A DNA stretch of 64,000 bases, taken from positions 1-64,000 of the forward strand of contig NZ_JANKOF010000013.1 in NCBI RefSeq assembly GCF_024655565.1. The letters run 5' to 3'. Every line of letters begins with the position of its first letter. Positions within the stretch are counted from its first letter, which is position 1. A program made the position numbers and the translations under genes. Under the pieces are notes generated by a model that saw only the letters and a program-made list of their open reading frames with translations, made no database searches and was not told the origin of the DNA. Shown here in pieces: positions 33,212 to 41,608 of this stretch. The stretch comes from Nitratireductor sp. ZSWI3. Lineage in GTDB: Bacteria > Pseudomonadota > Alphaproteobacteria > Rhizobiales > Rhizobiaceae.

Positions 33212-34135
33212 ATGGGAGACATGCGACTGGCTCTGGTAACGGGGGGCAGCGGCTTCATCGGAAAGGCCCTGATCGACCGGCTGCTTTCGCAGGGCTGGAG
33301 CGTCCGCAATGTCGATTTCGTCGCGTCTCCTGCGACACATGCGCGATTGAGCCATTGGCCGGGGAGCTTTCTCCAACCCGAGCTCCTGCGCGAGGCGATG
33401 GTCGGCGTCGACACCATCTTCCATCTCGCCGCCACGAATTTTCCGCGGGAATCGAATCTCAATCCCCTGTCGGACTGCCAGGAAAACGTCATCGGCACGA
33501 TGAAACTCGCCGAAATGGCCATCGAGGCCAAGGTGAGACGCATCGTCTTCAGTTCCTCGGGCGGCACGGTGTACGGCAACGCCAGGGCGACCCCGATCGC
33601 CGAGAGCCACCCGACGCAGCCCATCACCGCATACGGCATCTCGAAGCTCGCCTGCGAACACTATCTGCGGTTCTATGACGGCCTTGCGAAAGGCCGGCCG
33701 CTCACCACCTTGTCCCTGCGCATCGGCAACCCGTACGGCCCGAACCAGAACATCCGCAAGGCGCAAGGAGCCCTGACCACCTTCTGCTACAATGCCGCGA
33801 ACGGAATCCCCATCACCATATGGGGGGACGGGACGGTCGAGCGCGACTTCATCCACATCAGCGATGTGACGCGCGCCATGGCCCGTGCGGCCGACTGTCC
33901 GGCTCACGGCACCGAGATCAATGTCGGCTCTGGCAGGGGCACGTCCCTCAACCAGATCCTGGATGCGATCAGGGCGAGCCTGGGAAGGACGATTGACGTC
34001 AGCTACACGGAGAGCCGGAGTTTCGATGCTCCCAGCAACGTGTTGTCGATCGCCCGCGCCCGCGAGCTGCTTCAATGGGAGCCCGAGATCGGGATAGACG
34101 AAGGCGTCAGCGAATTGCTGGGCTCCTTCCTCTAG
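33212..34135 (+). CDS. NAD-dependent epimerase/dehydratase (extended SDR, UDP-glucose 4-epimerase-like)
   Basis: 307 residues from ATG 33212, chosen for AGGTGAGGG just upstream and because the Rossmann motif TGGSGFIG starts ten residues in. The earlier in-frame ATG at 33107 would add a poor 35-residue leader. Catalytic residues are the Ser region SSSGGTVYG and the YGISK Tyr-Lys pair. RIGNPYGPNQNIRKAQGALT and WGDGTVERDFIHISDVTRAM are typical of nucleotide-sugar 4-epimerases. It probably supplies an epimerised nucleotide sugar to the glycosyltransferases 10 kb away. It sits between the T1SS module and cysD. The exact sugar is not predictable. Confidence 0.82.
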   Translation: MGDMRLALVTGGSGFIGKALIDRLLSQGWSVRNVDFVASPATHARLSHWPGSFLQPELLREAMVGVDTIFHLAATNFPRESNLNPLSDCQENVIGTMKLAEMAIEAKVRRIVFSSSGGTVYGNARATPIAESHPTQPITAYGISKLACEHYLRFYDGLAKGRPLTTLSLRIGNPYGPNQNIRKAQGALTTFCYNAANGIPITIWGDGTVERDFIHISDVTRAMARAADCPAHGTEINVGSGRGTSLNQILDAIRASLGRTIDVSYTESRSFDAPSNVLSIARARELLQWEPEIGIDEGVSELLGSFL

Positions 34136-34200
34136 AGCGTTTTGCAGTCAGGTGGAATCACCTGACGACCGCATAAATGCGGAAAAACAATGAGATAGAA
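34134..34200 (+). repeat. Dispersed palindromic intergenic repeat, copy 2
   Basis: The core GTCAGGTGGAATCACCTGAC (34147-34166) is an inverted repeat with eight-base arms. It is preceded by GCGTTTTGCA and followed by a second hairpin, CCGCATAAATGCGG (34169-34182). It matches the minus-strand copy at 14261-14326 over about 65 bases. It lies between the epimerase gene and cysD and may act as a terminator or mRNA-processing site for the former. Confidence 0.8.
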
Positions 34201-34258
34201 CAGAACAACGTTTCCATGAAACGATGAACCGGTCTAGCGCGATTTTGAGGATGGCACG

Positions 34259-35173
34259 ATGACGACGACAGCGGCCGGTCTCACGAGCCTCGACATGCTG
34301 GAGGCGGAGTCCATCCACATCATGCGTGAGGTTGCCGCCGAGTTCCGCAACCCGGTCATGCTGTACTCGGTCGGCAAGGATTCGTGCGTCATGCTGCACC
34401 TGGCCAGGAAGGCATTCCACCCCTCGCCGCCGCCTTTCCCGCTGCTGCATGTGGACACGACCTGGAAGTTTCGGGACATGATCGCGTTCCGCGATCGAGC
34501 GGCCAAAGAGGCCGGCATGAGGCTCATCGTCCACACCAACGAGGAGGGCCTGCGCCGGAACATTACCCCGTTCAACAACGGGTCGGCGCTCTACACCAGC
34601 GTGATGAAGACCGAAGCGCTGAAGCAGGCGCTCGACCGCCACGAATTCGACGCCGCATTGGGGGGCGCGCGCCGCGATGAAGAAAAAAGCCGTTCCAAGG
34701 AGCGCATCCTCTCCTTTCGCACCGCGGGCCATGGCTGGGATCCGAAGAGGCAGCGCCCGGAACTCTGGAACCTCTACAACACCCGGATATCCAAGGGCGA
34801 ATCGATCCGTGCCTTCCCCCTGTCGAACTGGACCGAGCTCGACATCTGGCTCTACATCCTGAGGGAGGGGATCGAGATCGTCCCGCTCTATTTCGCCGCC
34901 GAGCGGCCGGTGGTCGAAAGAGACGGGCAGTTGATCATGGTCGACGACGACCGCCTGCCGCTGGCAAACCGCGAGACGCCGCAACTCAAGATGATCCGTT
35001 TCCGGACCCTTGGCTGCTACCCGCTCACCGCGGCGATGGCGTCGGCAGCAACCACCCTGCCCGAGATCATCGAGGAAATGCTGACCGTGTCGACCTCCGA
35101 GCGCTCGGGACGCCTGATCGATTTCGACGAAGCGGCATCGATGGAGAAGAAGAAACGCGAGGGCTATTTCTGA
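34259..35173 (+). CDS. cysD: Sulfate adenylyltransferase subunit 2
   Basis: 304 residues, close to the usual CysD length. It belongs to the PP-loop/PAPS reductase-like family: the ATP pyrophosphatase loop reads [18 protein letters not shown] near residue 38, followed by [34 protein letters not shown] and [16 protein letters not shown] are conserved CysD stretches. With CysN it forms ATP sulfurylase and makes adenylyl sulfate. Its stop overlaps the start of cysNC (TGATG at 35171-35175). cysH/cysIJ genes for assimilatory reduction are absent from the window, so the pathway here ends at PAPS rather than sulfite, as in NodP/NodQ systems. Confidence 0.96.
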   Translation: MTTTAAGLTSLDMLEAESIHIMREVAAEFRNPVMLYSVGKDSCVMLHLARKAFHPSPPPFPLLHVDTTWKFRDMIAFRDRAAKEAGMRLIVHTNEEGLRRNITPFNNGSALYTSVMKTEALKQALDRHEFDAALGGARRDEEKSRSKERILSFRTAGHGWDPKRQRPELWNLYNTRISKGESIRAFPLSNWTELDIWLYILREGIEIVPLYFAAERPVVERDGQLIMVDDDRLPLANRETPQLKMIRFRTLGCYPLTAAMASAATTLPEIIEEMLTVSTSERSGRLIDFDEAASMEKKKREGYF

Positions 35174-37068
35174 TGAAGCCTGCGCCCGACGCTCAATCCT
35201 TCGCCGAATACATCTTCCGCCAGGAAAGCAAGGACCAGTTGCGCTTCATCACATGCGGCTCCGTCGACGACGGGAAATCGACACTGATCGGCCGCCTGCT
35301 CTACGACGCCGCGCTCCTCTACGAGGACCAGTTGGCGGCCCTCAGACAGGAAGTCGCCCGCCAGGGGCACCCTAGCATGGAGATCGATTTCGCCAATCTC
35401 GTCGATGGCCTCGAAGCCGAGCTGGAACAGAAGATCACCATCGATGTCGCCTACCGGTACTTCTCGACCGCCAAGCGCAAGTTCATCGTTGCCGACACGC
35501 CGGGACACGAGCAATACACGCGCAACATGGCGACGGGAGCCTCCACAGCCGATCTTGCCGTCATTCTGGTCGATGCGCGCAAGGGCCTGCTGACCCAGAC
35601 ACGCCGCCACTCCTTCATCGCCTCCTTGCTGGGCATCCGGCATGTGATCCTCGCCGTCAACAAGATCGACCTTACGGACTATTCCCAGGAGGTCTTCGAA
35701 GCGATCGCCTCCGAATACCGTATCTTCGCGGCAGCCCTGAATTTTGCCACCGTGACACCGATCCCGGTATCGGCCCGCTTCGGCGACAACATCACCCGGC
35801 GCAGCGACAAGCTCGCCTGGTATGACGGGCCGCCGCTTCTGGACTTGCTTCAGTCGATCGAGATCGCGTCGTCGAAGCGGGACCGTCCGTTCAGGATGCC
35901 GGTCCAATGGGTGAACCGGCCGCATCAGGACTTCCGCGGCTTCAGCGGCACCATAGCCAGCGGCTCCGTGCGCCCCGGCGATGCCGTCACCGTCGTCCCG
36001 TCCGGCAGGACGACGACGGTCTCGCGCATCGTCACCCATGACGGCGACCTTCCGGCCGCCGCAGCCGGCCAGGCCGTGACGCTCGTGCTGGCGGACGAAG
36101 TCGACGTTTCGCGCGGCGACCTGCTCAGCTCGCCGACCGAGCGTCCGGCACTGTCCGACCAGTTCTCCGCCAACCTGATCTGGATGCACGAAGCGCCGAT
36201 GATTCCGGGGCGCTCCTATCTCTTCAAGTTCGGCTCCAAGCTGGTCACGGGATCGATCACCGCCATCAAGCATCGGGTCAATGTCGACACGATGGAACCT
36301 GGCGCTGCCAGGCAGTTCGAGCTGAACGAGATCGGCCTCGTGAACCTGGCGGTCGGCGAGCAGATCGCCGTCGACGCCTATAAGGACAGCCGCGCCACCG
36401 GCGGCTTCATCGTCATCGATCGGCTCTCGAACCAGACGGTCGGCGCGGGAACGATCAATTTTCCCCTGCGCCGATCGGAGAACATCCATTGGCAGGCCAT
36501 CGACCTCGACAAGAAAACCCGCAGCCAGGCCCTCGGGCAACGCCCGTTCGTGCTGTGGTTCACCGGTCTGTCCGGCGCCGGCAAGTCGACGATCGCAAAC
36601 CTGGTCGAAAAACGGCTCTTCTCGATGAACCGCCACACCTATCTCCTGGATGGAGACAATGTGCGGCACGGTCTCAATCACGATCTCGGCTTCACCGAAG
36701 CCGACCGGGTGGAAAACATCCGCCGGATCGGCGAAACAGCAAAACTGTTCGTCGATGCCGGCCTCATCGTGCTGTGCTCATTCATCTCGCCCTACCGGTC
36801 CGAGCGGCGCATGGTGCGGGAACTGCTGGAGCCGGGGGAGTTCGTCGAGGTTTTCGTCGATGCACCGCTCGAAATCGCCGAACGCCGCGACCCGAAGGGG
36901 CTCTACCGCAAGGCGCGCGCCGGCGAACTGCAGAACTTCACCGGCATCGATAGCCCCTACGAGGCCCCGCAGGCTCCGGAAATTCACCTGGCGGCAGGCT
37001 CCCGAACGCCGGACGAGCTTGCTCAGGCCGTGATCGACTACCTGCGAGAACATCGCCACGTGTCTTGA
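35173..37068 (+). CDS. cysNC: Bifunctional sulfate adenylyltransferase subunit 1/adenylylsulfate kinase
   Basis: 631 residues, a CysN-CysC fusion of NodQ type. The GTPase half shows G1 GSVDDGKST, G3 DTPGHEQYTRNMATGAS and G4 NKID, followed by beta-barrel domains (about residues 240-440). The APS kinase half starts near residue 455, with P-loop GLSGAGKST (about 465-473), DGDNVRHGLNHDLGF and the SFISPYRSERRMVREL segment carrying the phospho-transfer region. It drives GTP-dependent sulfurylation and phosphorylates APS to PAPS, the donor for the sulfotransferase at 19.1 kb. It is translationally coupled to cysD. A second copy elsewhere for assimilation is likely, but not visible here. Confidence 0.95.
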   Translation: MKPAPDAQSFAEYIFRQESKDQLRFITCGSVDDGKSTLIGRLLYDAALLYEDQLAALRQEVARQGHPSMEIDFANLVDGLEAELEQKITIDVAYRYFSTAKRKFIVADTPGHEQYTRNMATGASTADLAVILVDARKGLLTQTRRHSFIASLLGIRHVILAVNKIDLTDYSQEVFEAIASEYRIFAAALNFATVTPIPVSARFGDNITRRSDKLAWYDGPPLLDLLQSIEIASSKRDRPFRMPVQWVNRPHQDFRGFSGTIASGSVRPGDAVTVVPSGRTTTVSRIVTHDGDLPAAAAGQAVTLVLADEVDVSRGDLLSSPTERPALSDQFSANLIWMHEAPMIPGRSYLFKFGSKLVTGSITAIKHRVNVDTMEPGAARQFELNEIGLVNLAVGEQIAVDAYKDSRATGGFIVIDRLSNQTVGAGTINFPLRRSENIHWQAIDLDKKTRSQALGQRPFVLWFTGLSGAGKSTIANLVEKRLFSMNRHTYLLDGDNVRHGLNHDLGFTEADRVENIRRIGETAKLFVDAGLIVLCSFISPYRSERRMVRELLEPGEFVEVFVDAPLEIAERRDPKGLYRKARAGELQNFTGIDSPYEAPQAPEIHLAAGSRTPDELAQAVIDYLREHRHVS

Positions 37069-37127
37069 GACGCCGCACGATGGCTCCTCGCGGCCGCAGG
37101 GCCCTTTGTGTTGGGGAGATGAGCGCT

Positions 37128-37607
37128 CTAGCCGAGCAAGCCGCCGTCAAGGAGATCGTCCAGGTCGCCGGCCGACCCGAGGAGGCCGCCGCCGATCAGT
37201 CCGCCTTCACCCAGGACGTCGCCAAGCAGGCTCTCGTCGCCGACAACGCCGTCCAGCAAGCCGTTGCCGATGCTGTCGGCGGCTCCGAGAAGCTCATCGG
37301 CGGTGCCAAGCACGTTCCCGAGCAGGGTCTCGATGCCGAGGCCGTACCCGTCGCCCAGATTGTTGATCACGCCGCCACGGCCGATGATGTCGGCATAGAC
37401 ATCGGCCAGGCCGCCCGTCAGGTCGCCTTCCTCGACACCGGAGATGAGATCCCCGGTCACCCCATTGTCGTTTATCAGGTTTCCGGTCACGGTCCGGCCT
37501 TCCGTGGCCCCCTGCGAAACGCTTTCACCGACGTCGTTTGCCGCGTCATGTGCGCCACGCAGGAGCGCGCCAGCCCCACTCAGCAATCCGGTCAATCCAC
37601 CAAGCAC
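37128..37607 (-). CDS. Gly/Leu/Asp-rich protein B, paralogue of protein A (159 aa)
   Basis: Starts at GTG 37607 with AGGAGGGG seven bases upstream, one of the strongest ribosome-binding sites in the window. It aligns by eye along most of its length with the protein at 27340-27897: SEGDLIGGIANAYGNIVG there corresponds to EEGDLTGGLADVYADIIG here, and both end GGLLG. It lacks the tandem GDDGLLGGVL block but keeps a looser GLLDGVVGDESLLGDVLG version. There is no signal peptide or membrane helix. It converges with cysNC, 59 bases away. It probably has the same role and export route as protein A; both are unrecognised. Confidence 0.72.
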   Translation of the reverse strand: MLGGLTGLLSGAGALLRGAHDAANDVGESVSQGATEGRTVTGNLINDNGVTGDLISGVEEGDLTGGLADVYADIIGRGGVINNLGDGYGLGIETLLGNVLGTADELLGAADSIGNGLLDGVVGDESLLGDVLGEGGLIGGGLLGSAGDLDDLLDGGLLG

Positions 37608-38124
37608 GACAAAACCCCTCCTGCCAGAAGCCGGCCCACCGACTATTCACACGCAGTATTTCACGATTCATTACACCAGGCAAACAAAGCCGAATTGCAA
37701 ATCATGCCGCCTGCGAAGCAGAGCACCGGAATTTTACCTTCGGGCAAAGATCCTCCGCGCGCATGCGCAAGTTGTAATGTCCATCACATACAGGACCTCG
37801 CAGCTGGTGCTCAGACCTGGTGGTGCGATCCATAAGGTGGCCGATCGCCCTTGCCGGCAGATCCCGCAAACCGGCAGCGAAGGCGCAGGATTCGTATGGC
37901 CGGACAGCTCGCACTCATTGCAACCATAAGAGTTAATGTAAAATAGATTCTCTTTATAATTGATTTGCATTCAATTCTAGAAAACCGTGATGGAACAACA
38001 GCTACAAGCATACAAACGATCGAGCGGAGGGTGAATCAAGCAACGTTGAACTAATTGCGCTCTTCATCCTGGCCGCGTAATTCCCGCTTCCGTTTTGTTG
38101 CTTGTGCTGCTAACAATTCCAGCC
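37608..38124. promoter_or_regulatory. 517-bp intergenic region upstream of Gly-rich gene B
   Basis: This holds the promoter region of the minus-strand Gly-rich gene and leads into the small plus-strand gene at 38125. The segment 37920-37990 is AT-rich. Frames on both strands (for example 37065-37835 plus and 37702-37970 minus) are open but have shadow-like composition and no ribosome-binding sites. I find no specific operator. Confidence 0.35.
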
Positions 38125-38331
38125 ATGTCTTATCGTAAGCTGACAGACGACGAGGTCTATGAAGCCCTTCACCAGGCGTTGCTCGCACTGGGGAGAAGGG
38201 AGGGTGCGACCAGGCAGGGCGAGACCGCACTCAAAGCTGCGAGACGCGCCCTTCGGCTGCTGCAGATGGGGCTGGTCTCCATTCAGGAGCGGGCCAGCGA
38301 AGAGATGCCGAGCATCAAGTTTCCCGACTGA
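38125..38331 (+). CDS. Small hypothetical helical protein (68 aa)
   Basis: The ATG at 38125 gives MSYRKLTDDEVYEALHQALL; ten further codons are open upstream. The product is Ala/Arg/Glu-rich and predicted helical, with no signal peptide. There is no good ribosome-binding site, which lowers confidence. It lies upstream of, and codirectional with, the LacI regulator, but 250 bases away and outside its operator. Family unknown. Confidence 0.4.
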   Translation: MSYRKLTDDEVYEALHQALLALGRREGATRQGETALKAARRALRLLQMGLVSIQERASEEMPSIKFPD

Positions 38332-38546
38332 TCGCGCGTTTCGCGTCCACCCTCATTCGGCCGCGCAGACGCGGCCGATATCGCCTCCGGCACAGCAGCC
38401 AAAATCTTCACAGGATCACGAGAGATGGGCGCGCGGTTACCGCGCCCTGACCCCTGTTTTTCCCCACCGGCAAGGCACGCTCCGCCCGCACTTCTCATGA
38501 CCGGAAAAAAAGGGAGTCGACATCGATGCGCCGGGGCGGCATACTT

Positions 38547-38562
38547 GATTAAACGTTTAATC
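38547..38562. promoter_or_regulatory. LacI-type operator palindrome
   Basis: GATTAAACGTTTAATC is a perfect 16-base palindrome centred on CG, the classic geometry of LacI/GalR-family operators. It ends 18 bases before the ATG of the LacI gene, so it is well placed for autoregulation and control of the downstream operon. Confidence 0.75.
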
Positions 38563-38580
38563 TGTGGTTTTTCTGGCGCG

Positions 38581-39690
38581 ATGGCTCCCCGTCTCAACCT
38601 TTCCGACATAGCGAAGGCTCTTGGCGTTTCCGTCGCCACGGTTTCCAACGCGCTGTCGGGCAAGGGGCGGGTCTCTGAAGAGTTGGCGCGGGTGATCCGT
38701 GCGAAAGCCAAGGAGCTCGGCTACATCCCGAGCCTGGCGGGCCGGGCGCTGAGCACCGGACGCAGCCAGGTGCTGGGGCTCGTGCTGGCGGATATCGGGC
38801 ATCCCCTGTTTCCCCAGTTCGCCCAGGCGATCGAGAATGCCGCGGCCGCAGCCGGCTATGGTGTCCTGATCGGCGACAGCCGCGGCGAGATCGACGCCCA
38901 GACGCGCGCCATCAACCGCCTGATCGAGCGCGGTGCCGACGGCATCGTGGTCGTGCCGCGCCACGGCACGCGGATCGCCAATATCGGCCATCCCATCGCT
39001 GTCATCGATTCCCCTTCGACGCCCGGCAACACGGCCTCTGCCGATCACTGGGACGGCGGCGCACAGATCGGCGCGCACCTGTCGGCGCTCGGCCACCGCT
39101 CCTTCGCCATCATCGGCCTGCATTCCGATTCGAACGTCCAGAACGATCGCATCGGCGGCATCAAGGCGGCATTGCCGCGGCAAGCGCGGGTCGAGCTTCT
39201 CTGGATCGACGAATTGGAGCGCAAGCGCGGCCCCGGTGCCGAGCTCGGCCTGCTGCGCCTGATCGACAAAGGCGTCACGGCCTTTGCCGCCGTGTCCGAT
39301 CTGCATGCCCTGCGCGCGGTGACGGAGCTGCAGCGCGGCGGCGTCTCCATCCCCGGCGATGTGAGCGTTACCGGGTTCGACGACCTGATCTGGGCCGGCG
39401 TCATCGCGCCGACGCTGACGACCATGCGCATGAACATGGCCAGGATCGCCGAACTGGCGATCGCCGACCTGATCCGCCAGATCGAAGGTGGCCGGGACAG
39501 CGAAGACGGCGTGCCGCACCGGCCGGGCGGACACGCCGTGCCGATGGAACTCATCATCCGCCAATCCAGTGGGCCCGCCCCGGCGGCTCCCGCAGGCAAG
39601 AGGCCAGGCGGCAATCCGCGCCGGGCCGACAATCAAGCAAACGGATCGATATTGGAAGACACCAGAGAAGGAACCGATCACAAATGCTGA
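38581..39690 (+). CDS. LacI family transcriptional regulator
   Basis: 369 residues from ATG 38581. The N-terminal headpiece LSDIAKALGVSVATVSNALSG is a canonical LacI helix-turn-helix, followed by the hinge helix VIRAKAKELGYIPS. A periplasmic-binding-protein-like effector domain follows (residues about 60-340), with VTGFDDLIWAGVIAPTLTT matching the family's C-terminal signature. A palindrome lies in its own leader. Its last seven bases overlap the start of the substrate-binding-protein gene, placing it first in the transport operon. The operon content suggests a purine or nucleoside effector; that is inference. Confidence 0.93.
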   Translation: MAPRLNLSDIAKALGVSVATVSNALSGKGRVSEELARVIRAKAKELGYIPSLAGRALSTGRSQVLGLVLADIGHPLFPQFAQAIENAAAAAGYGVLIGDSRGEIDAQTRAINRLIERGADGIVVVPRHGTRIANIGHPIAVIDSPSTPGNTASADHWDGGAQIGAHLSALGHRSFAIIGLHSDSNVQNDRIGGIKAALPRQARVELLWIDELERKRGPGAELGLLRLIDKGVTAFAAVSDLHALRAVTELQRGGVSIPGDVSVTGFDDLIWAGVIAPTLTTMRMNMARIAELAIADLIRQIEGGRDSEDGVPHRPGGHAVPMELIIRQSSGPAPAAPAGKRPGGNPRRADNQANGSILEDTREGTDHKC

Positions 39691-40706
39691 AATCCCTCCT
39701 AACCTCCAGCGTCGCGCTCGTGACGCTCGCCGGCGCCGCCAACGCAGCCGACAAGAAGCTCGTCATCTCCGTCTATGGCTTTGCCCAGGACGAGTTCAAG
39801 CAGATCGTCTACGACCCGTTCGAGGCCATCTGCGGTTGCGATCTCGTCGTCGAGACCGGCAACAGCGTCGAGCGGCTGGCAAAGCTCGAAGCGCGCAAGG
39901 ACGATCCCGAGATCGACATGGCCGTGATGTCGACCCATGACGCGCTGGCAGCCGCCCGCAAGGGCATCACCCAGCCGATCGACGTGTCCAGGCTGACCAA
40001 TTACGGGAAGCTCTACGACATCGCCAAGGATCCGCTCGGCGATCATCTCGGCGTTGGCTACACTTTCTATGCGACCTCCATCGCCTACCGCGCCGACAAG
40101 GTGAAGATCGAAAGCTGGGCCGATCTCTTCCAGGACGGGTTGAAGGGCCGCGTCGCCTTCCCGAACGTCACCACCAATCAGGGCCCGCCCGCGCTCTACA
40201 TGCTTGGCCTTGCGATGGGCGATGATGCCGCCAGCCTTGCGGCGCCGATCAACGAGGTCGCCGAGCACAAGGACGATGTCGTCACCTTCTACGAGCGTTC
40301 CTCGCAGGTCGCCCAGTTGATGCAGCAGGAGGAAATCCTCGCCGCTCCCATCGGCCGCTTCTCCTGGGGCCCCTATTCCAAGATGGACATGGACATGGCC
40401 TGGGCCACTCCCAAGGAAGGCCAGACCGGCGGCATGAACGTGATGATCCTCACCAAGGGCGCGAAGAACGAGGATCTTGCCTATCAGTTCATGGATTTCT
40501 GGCTCTCGACCGACATCCAGACCAAGCTCGCCGAGGCGCTGGTCGACAGTCCGGCCAATTCCGAGGTGGTGGTCGCCGACGACATCGCCGAAAATCTGAC
40601 CTATGGCGCGGAGACGGTGAAGAGCCTCAAGCTCCTGCCGCCGGACGTGATCCTCGACAATCGCGAGGCCTGGCTGTCCGAGTGGAACGCCAAGGTCGGC
40701 CAATAA
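39684..40706 (+). CDS. ABC transporter substrate-binding protein (PotD/extracellular family 1)
   Basis: 340 residues with a Sec signal peptide (residues 1-21, ending ANA before ADKK). The mature part has the PotD-like layout: LVISVYGFAQDEFKQIVYDPFE at the start, LGVGYTFYATSIAYRADKV in the middle and ALVDSPANSEVV near the end. PotD homologues bind polyamines, but this subfamily is broad. The downstream nucleoside hydrolase and adenine deaminase make a nucleoside or purine ligand more likely. It overlaps the regulator gene by seven bases. A stable hairpin at 40728-40758 separates it from the permease genes and may keep its mRNA more abundant. Confidence 0.88.
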   Translation: MLKSLLTSSVALVTLAGAANAADKKLVISVYGFAQDEFKQIVYDPFEAICGCDLVVETGNSVERLAKLEARKDDPEIDMAVMSTHDALAAARKGITQPIDVSRLTNYGKLYDIAKDPLGDHLGVGYTFYATSIAYRADKVKIESWADLFQDGLKGRVAFPNVTTNQGPPALYMLGLAMGDDAASLAAPINEVAEHKDDVVTFYERSSQVAQLMQQEEILAAPIGRFSWGPYSKMDMDMAWATPKEGQTGGMNVMILTKGAKNEDLAYQFMDFWLSTDIQTKLAEALVDSPANSEVVVADDIAENLTYGAETVKSLKLLPPDVILDNREAWLSEWNAKVGQ

Positions 40707-40727
40707 AGCGCCCCGCCCAGACAAGAA

Positions 40728-40758
40728 CCGGGAGCCGCACCGCCTGTGCGGCTTCCGG
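40728..40758 (+). terminator. Intra-operon stem-loop after the substrate-binding-protein gene
   Basis: CCGGGAGCCGCAC (40728-40740) pairs with GTGCGGCTTCCGG (40746-40758) with one G-T wobble and a five-base loop. There is no T-run. Such hairpins between binding-protein and permease genes usually stabilise the upstream message or attenuate transcription. Confidence 0.6.
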
Positions 40759-40780
40759 GTGAACACGAGGGTTCCCCACC

Positions 40781-41608
40781 ATGTTCCACAACCGGACGGA
40801 AGCGCTGGCGCTGGCGATGCCCGCGGTCATCTTCGCGGCTGTCGTCTTTCTCGTCCCCGTCGGCATCCTTCTGTCGGAAGGTTTCCGGGCCGCCGACGGC
40901 TGGACGCTGTCGTCCTATGCCGGCTTTTTCGACGTCGAACTCAACCGCGTCGTCTTCTGGCGCACGCTGAAGCTCGGGGCGCTGGTAACCCTCGCTTCGG
41001 CGGTGATCGGCTATGCGACGGCCTATGCCATCGTCACCCTTCCGCCGACCGCGCGCGGACGGATGATCGGTCTCGTGGTCATGCCGCTGATGATCTCGCC
41101 AGTGGCGCGCACCTATGCCTGGATCGTCATCCTGGGGCGCACCGGCATCGTCAACAAGGCGATCGTCGGCCTCGGCCTTTCCGACGAACCACTGCGCTTC
41201 CTGTTCACTGAAACGGCCGTCTTCATCGGCCTTCTGCAGCTCTTCCTGCCCCTCATGATCCTGTCGCTCATCAGCGCGCTGGAAAACATGCCGAAGGATG
41301 CGGTGCCGGCGGCGCGCGTGCTCGGCGCGAACTGGCTGCAGGTCTTCGTCAAGGTCATTCTGCCGCTCACCAGGGAAGGGCTGGTCATCGGCGGCACGCT
41401 CGTCTTCACCGGCTCGCTCACGGCCTACATCACCCCCGCCATTCTGGGCGGGTCGAAAGTGCTGATGCTGGAAACCCTGCTTTACCAGCGGGTGACCGTC
41501 GCCAACGATTTCGCCTCTGCCAGCATCATCGCGATGATCCTGATGGTGATGAGCTTTTCGGCCAACATGCTGCTCAAGCGGCTGGCCACAGCGAGGAACA
41601 AGCGATGA
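40781..41608 (+). CDS. ABC transporter permease (PotB-like)
   Basis: 275 residues with about six membrane segments, the first at LALAMPAVIFAAVVFLVPVGILLSEGF. The EAA loop reads NMPKDAVPAARVLGANWLQVFVKVILP, where the conserved Gly contacts the ATPase. It overlaps the second permease gene by ATGA at 41605-41608. Together the two permeases and the ATPase downstream make a complete importer for the binding protein at 39684. Confidence 0.92.
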   Translation: MFHNRTEALALAMPAVIFAAVVFLVPVGILLSEGFRAADGWTLSSYAGFFDVELNRVVFWRTLKLGALVTLASAVIGYATAYAIVTLPPTARGRMIGLVVMPLMISPVARTYAWIVILGRTGIVNKAIVGLGLSDEPLRFLFTETAVFIGLLQLFLPLMILSLISALENMPKDAVPAARVLGANWLQVFVKVILPLTREGLVIGGTLVFTGSLTAYITPAILGGSKVLMLETLLYQRVTVANDFASASIIAMILMVMSFSANMLLKRLATARNKR

